Shown piece after piece: positions 60,685 to 64,000 of a stretch of 64,000 nt of DNA. The notes under the pieces were generated by a model. That model worked only from the letters and a program-made list of their open reading frames with translations, had not been told where the DNA came from and ran no database searches. Position numbers and translations under genes: made by a program. The DNA is taken from the NCBI GenBank assembly GCA_022410635.1, contig JAJVDF010000258.1:561297-625296 (forward strand), in the 5' to 3' direction. Source of the stretch: Tretioscincus oriximinensis. Taxonomy: Eukaryota; Chordata; Lepidosauria; Squamata; Gymnophthalmidae. Each line of letters opens with the position of its first letter. Position 1 is the first letter of the stretch.

Positions 60685-60846
60685 ATATCCAAAGATTTGC
60701 CTGATAAACAAAAAGAAATTGAACAGCATCTAAATAATCTGAACCAGTATGAATCACGTTTAAGTCAATTAAAACTGTGGCTTTCTCCTATCAAAGAACG
60801 ACTGGAACTTTATCACCAAGTGGGCCAGCCTGGAACTGACATTAAG
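60685..60846 (+). CDS. DMD: Dystrophin exon 48 (end of repeat 18, start of repeat 19), short form
   Basis: 162 bp, 54 codons, between ttttaaag and gtaatt, phase 0 at both ends. It begins ISKDLPDKQKEIEQHLNNLN and contains LKLWLSPIKERLELYHQ. It matches human VSRALPEKQGEIEAQIKDL and LLLWLSPIRNQLEIYNQ. The human exon is 186 bp as I recall. The 8-codon difference is mostly a 7-residue block missing before LWLSPI (human KKLEDLEEQLNHLL against ESRLSQLK), plus one residue near the end. My recollection of mouse dystrophin is that it also lacks about 7 residues here, so the human form may be the longer variant. The helix-A tryptophan of repeat 19 is residue 32. The frame is unaffected. Confidence 0.95.
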
Positions 60847-61636
60847 GTAATTATTAACAGTGAAAATTTCAATAACTCAGTATGCATTCTGATGTTAATA
60901 TTAGAGTTGGGTTTTTTTCAAGTGAAATCTTCTGGTGTTCCTGCATACTCATTAGTCTGAAGGATTTGTTTCAATTTAAAGTGAAACAATAAAAGATTTT
61001 AGAACATGATGCTGTAAGAACACAGCAAAGAAAACTTGCTGGTTAAGCAAGGTTTTCCTACAAGAATGTAACAACGTCATTATTTCTCCACCCCACATTC
61101 CAACAAAGATTTGGGAATGCATGGCAATGCATCAGGAAAAGAGGTGCGAGAAACTGGAATTTCCTGATTGCTGATGCAATCTTTGCAAAACAGCCCATAT
61201 TCCCATTCTCAAGCCTTCATGTGCTACTTAGTCAACAGGAGAAGGCAGGATTTTGTGAGATCAACAAGACAATGCAGAATTTCAAACTGAACATGCTCAG
61301 GATTTACTTCCTGGTTAGTTGGCTCATCTGTTCCACGTGGATTTAAAAGTTTTCTAATGGTTTGTTTATGAAAGGATAGCGTGTATGCCTGGGCTCATGA
61401 TTGTGTTATTTCAGAACTTAATGGCATTGCAGTTTTTAGCATGGAATGTGAAGGGGACCTTAATTATCCTAAGAATATCAATTTGAACAGAACTGAATAT
61501 ATGGCTACATTCACATGACCAGCTAAAAGCCGAAATAAATTTATATTCCAGAATATAGCAAATGCCTATCCCGTCACACCACAAAGCTATATTCCGGAAT
61601 ATACAATGGCTTGTCCTGTTCACACGTATACTTGAA

Positions 61637-62095
61637 TTCTTGTGACACACAGCCGGCTCTGCCCTCCTTCAAATCAGCCCAACAGAGCTGGTCGGCAGGC
61701 TGACAGGAAGGAGGGCACAGCCAAAGCAATGCGGCAGAGCCGGCTGTGTGTCACGAGAAGCCTTTTCCTGTCCAGCCAGCCCTCCACCTTCTTTTGGAGG
61801 GTCCCTGCCTGGAGATCGGGTCTCAGAAAGGAAGGGGTGTCAATCTTATCACCTCCTCCTCAGCAGTCCCCCAAAGCAGGAAACCTCCAAAAGCACACGG
61901 AGATCTGTCGGCCCCATCCACACGGAGCCTAGGCTGGACAGGAAAAAGCGAATGGCTGCGTTCTTGCCTAGGCTCTGTGTGGATGGGGCCGGCAGACCTC
62001 CGTGTGCTTTTGGAGGTTTCCTGCTTTGGGGGACTGCTGAGGAGGAGGTGATAAGATTGACACCCCTTCCTTTCTCAGACCCAATCTCCAGGCAG
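61637..62095. mobile_element. Compound fold-back element, nested inverted repeats
   Basis: The main arms 61805-61934 and 61966-62095 are inverted copies, 130 bp each, centred at 61950 with a 31-base loop. I count five mismatches and no gap. A second pair, 61637-61662 and 61734-61759 (tgtgacacacagccggctct / agagccggctgtgtgtca), has one mismatch over 26 bp. A third pair links cttttcctgtcca (61762-61774) with tggacaggaaaag in the main loop. The G+C content is high. Several open frames (up to 116 codons) fall inside but look incidental to the palindrome. It is probably a non-autonomous DNA transposon or a recent inverted duplication. Confidence 0.8.
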
Positions 62096-63837
62096 TGAGA
62101 AATGGAAGAATGTCAAATAAATATGTGCATAGTTGCATTTTTTTTCCAAAAAATAAACATGGAATCCTGACAAATTCTCAAATATATGAACATAATCTGC
62201 TAAATACTGACATTTGGTAACTGTACATGCTATGCTAATGTCTTCTTTAGAATGAGTGACAATGTCAAATAGAAGATGAAGTACTATAAGATTGTTAATA
62301 ATATACTCCCCACATGCAAAATGGATGCCATTGAGCAAATATGATTATCTCAATTTCCAAGTAAGGAAGGGTTTCTTTTCAGCAGCAGAGGTAAGTACTT
62401 CTGACTACAGTTCAAAATCACACAAACATAAATAATGCAGGGTGAGACCTTAAAACAATGGCTGCAGCCACGTATAAGGCTGCATCTGGTGCTTTCTCAA
62501 GTGGCAAGAACTGCCTCCATTGTTAATTGATGATGTGGTCTCAGGGACCATTTCTCCTTCCTTAATGTTCTGTTGCAAAGATGACTTAAAAGCACATAAT
62601 CATATTTGCTCAATGGTATCAGTTTTGCATGTGGTGAGTAGAATTACAGTCAGTAGAAGCAATGTGCCATATGCCTGTTTCCATCCTTTCTGCATCTTCA
62701 TAATTCTTCCTGCAAACAGACTAATATAAGTTGCCAATTGAATAAATAAATAAAATGTTTTAGGTCCCCAAGAATAAAGATGATATAGGTGTTTCTCACT
62801 AAGCATTTACAGCACAACGTAATTATTATTATTCCATTCCTGACAGAGCTCCTGCAGGGCAGAGAAAGTCATTTTTAATTTATATACATTCAGGAAGGGG
62901 GGAACCTTTCTATAGATGAAAGAAGATTCTTCCATACAACATGGATAAACTTGAAAGAAAGGAAATTGCCAAATTTAAAAATATGTGCTGCTTGTTTTCA
63001 TGCATTGTTCCTAAGGCGTCAAATAATTATTATTTTTAAAAAGATATTTAGGCGAAGTTGCATTCACAGCAGGCTTCTATCTTTTATTTTTGCAGTGCAG
63101 GAAATACTGAAGCATTCCGTGCCAGATAAAGTAGCCACAACACAGGCAAATTTTGTACTGTAATTAAAGGAATATAAACTTATTAGAATTAATTAAAATA
63201 AAGTAGGTTATGAGAGCAAGGGAAAATCCAGTAATCTTATGGATATTTCCAGACCACAAAAGCTATGGATTCTAAGGCTACTTTCACTTACTGAAAGGGA
63301 AAAAGTGTTTCCCTTTCTTTCACATCATATCTCTAATCCATCTTTGTTGTCCTAAAGGATTCATAGGAGAGGGCCAAGGTTGGAGTAGCAGTTTATAGGC
63401 TGACTCAAAGTTCTGGTGTGTTTTTTTTTTTTTTAACCAGTCTAAGGCCTTTTATGTACTTACCAAGCTGAATCCATTTTAGAAAATCCAGATCATCTAG
63501 ATATGGATTAACTGTAGCAACACACACTTGCATTAAGCACTTAGGTTACATTACAAACAGAACAGTATGTGCTACATTGCAGATGTGAAGGTGCTAATCC
63601 ACATGCTGTATCACAAACCTCTGGGTTAAATGCAAGTGGGGATCTCACTGCTGGGTTTGAATGCGCCCTGGCTAGCTCCATACTGGCTTTGAAACGGAAG
63701 TAACAGGCAGCATTCCCCAGAAGAGATTCTTTGAAATTGATATGAAGAGGATTAAGTTGCCTGAATAGTGTACCCATGCCCATTTTTGTGCAAATCCAGT
63801 CTATATATATAATTTGGATCAGGCAGCATTAGCACAA

Positions 63838-63960
63838 ATGCACCTTAGGAAAGATATTGTGGAACTGGAGAAGGTGCAAAAAAGTAACAATAATTATCAA
63901 GGAACTAGATCACATGAAATCAAGCTACAATGTCTAGGCCTCTTCAGCTGTGAAAGAATG
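63838..63960 (+). mobile_element. CR1-group LINE fragment at window end
   Basis: caccttaggaaagatattgt, ggaactggagaaggtgcaaa and ctaggcctcttcagctgtga encode HLRKDIVELEKVQK and CLGLFS. This is the reverse-transcriptase C-terminus also seen at 24.85-24.97 kb. It is broken by small indels and may continue past the window. Confidence 0.75.
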
Positions 63961-64000
63961 CTTATTAGTCTGATTTACCACCTAGTGCAGAATTTTTATT

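Larger units (their letters stand above)
1..64000 (+). other. DMD: Partial dystrophin gene: intron 44 to intron 48
   Basis: Four exons on the + strand read in one continuous frame through rod-domain sequence of dystrophin, the large protein linking cortical actin to the dystroglycan complex under the muscle membrane. Exon order, the phases of the joins (0, 2, 0, 0, 0) and three of four exon lengths agree with human exons 45-48 as I remember them. Utrophin, the paralogue, has the same architecture, but runs such as EIIQQSS, EKLGSLN, LEPG, VEELPL and LWLSPI match dystrophin as I know it. No start or stop codon of the gene lies in the window, and I did not find exon 44 or exon 49. The numbering is by homology and would shift if the species has different upstream exons. 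Confidence 0.92.
60847..64000 (+). other. DMD: 5' part of dystrophin intron 48
   Basis: Begins gtaatt. It contains the large fold-back at 61.6-62.1 kb and a CR1 fragment at the window end. I see nothing recognisable in 60850-61500, 62100-63400 and 63440-63820, apart from a T run at 63421-63434. Exon 49 was not found. Confidence 0.88.

Noticed and set aside
61642..62098. Three overlapping + frames of 96-116 codons
   Set aside because: They lie inside the GC-rich palindrome and read through both arms; GC content explains the absence of stops.
1..64000. tRNA or rRNA genes, CRISPR arrays, bacterial operons
   Set aside because: None seen. The tRNA-like promoter boxes belong to SINEs, and the sequence is intronic vertebrate DNA.

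Overview
The window is vertebrate intronic DNA carrying four coding exons of one gene on the + strand. The exons at 40257-40432 (176 bp), 49497-49644 (148 bp), 52394-52543 (150 bp) and 60685-60846 (162 bp) have AG/GT borders. They join in one frame and encode dystrophin rod-domain (spectrin-repeat) sequence. As I recall the human gene, they correspond to DMD exons 45, 46, 47 and 48. The first three match the remembered human lengths exactly; the fourth is 24 bp (8 codons) shorter. Everything else is intron 44 (at least 40 kb), 45 (about 9.1 kb), 46 (about 2.7 kb), 47 (about 8.1 kb, with a 353-base gap) and the start of intron 48.

The interspersed repeats point to a squamate reptile. They include tRNA-derived SINEs resembling the Sauria SINE group, many 5'-truncated CR1-group LINEs, BovB/RTE-, L1- and L2-like fragments, Penelope-like elements with a GIY-YIG endonuclease, Tc1/mariner relics and hAT-like MITEs. 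I cannot resolve the species.

Layout: 1-40256 is intron 44. It is AT-rich and scattered with CR1 3' ends, SINE tails, a Tc1 relic (15.5-15.9 kb), an L1-like fragment (16.4-16.9 kb), Penelope copies (4.0, 19.6-20.0, 22.8 and 33.3 kb), a mariner relic (20.3-20.7 kb) and a GC-rich island (12.8-13.8 kb). Intron 45 holds two hAT-like MITEs with probable target-site duplications, a Penelope insertion with an open endonuclease frame, a fold-back element, a GC-rich segment with an 18-bp minisatellite, and an L2 reverse-transcriptase remnant just before exon 46. Intron 46 has a GT microsatellite between two copies of a 140-bp direct repeat. Intron 47 has SINEs, a BovB fragment, CR1-like pieces, and an assembly gap that begins inside a Penelope terminus. 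Intron 48 has a compound fold-back with 130-bp arms about 96% identical.

No bacterial features, RNA genes, CRISPR arrays or independent host genes were found. Most other open frames are chance frames or sit inside repeats. The most notable findings are the Penelope copies with terminal direct and inverted repeats, the near-perfect fold-back in intron 48, the two MITEs with 8-bp duplications, and the shortened exon 48. No wholly new system could be demonstrated.
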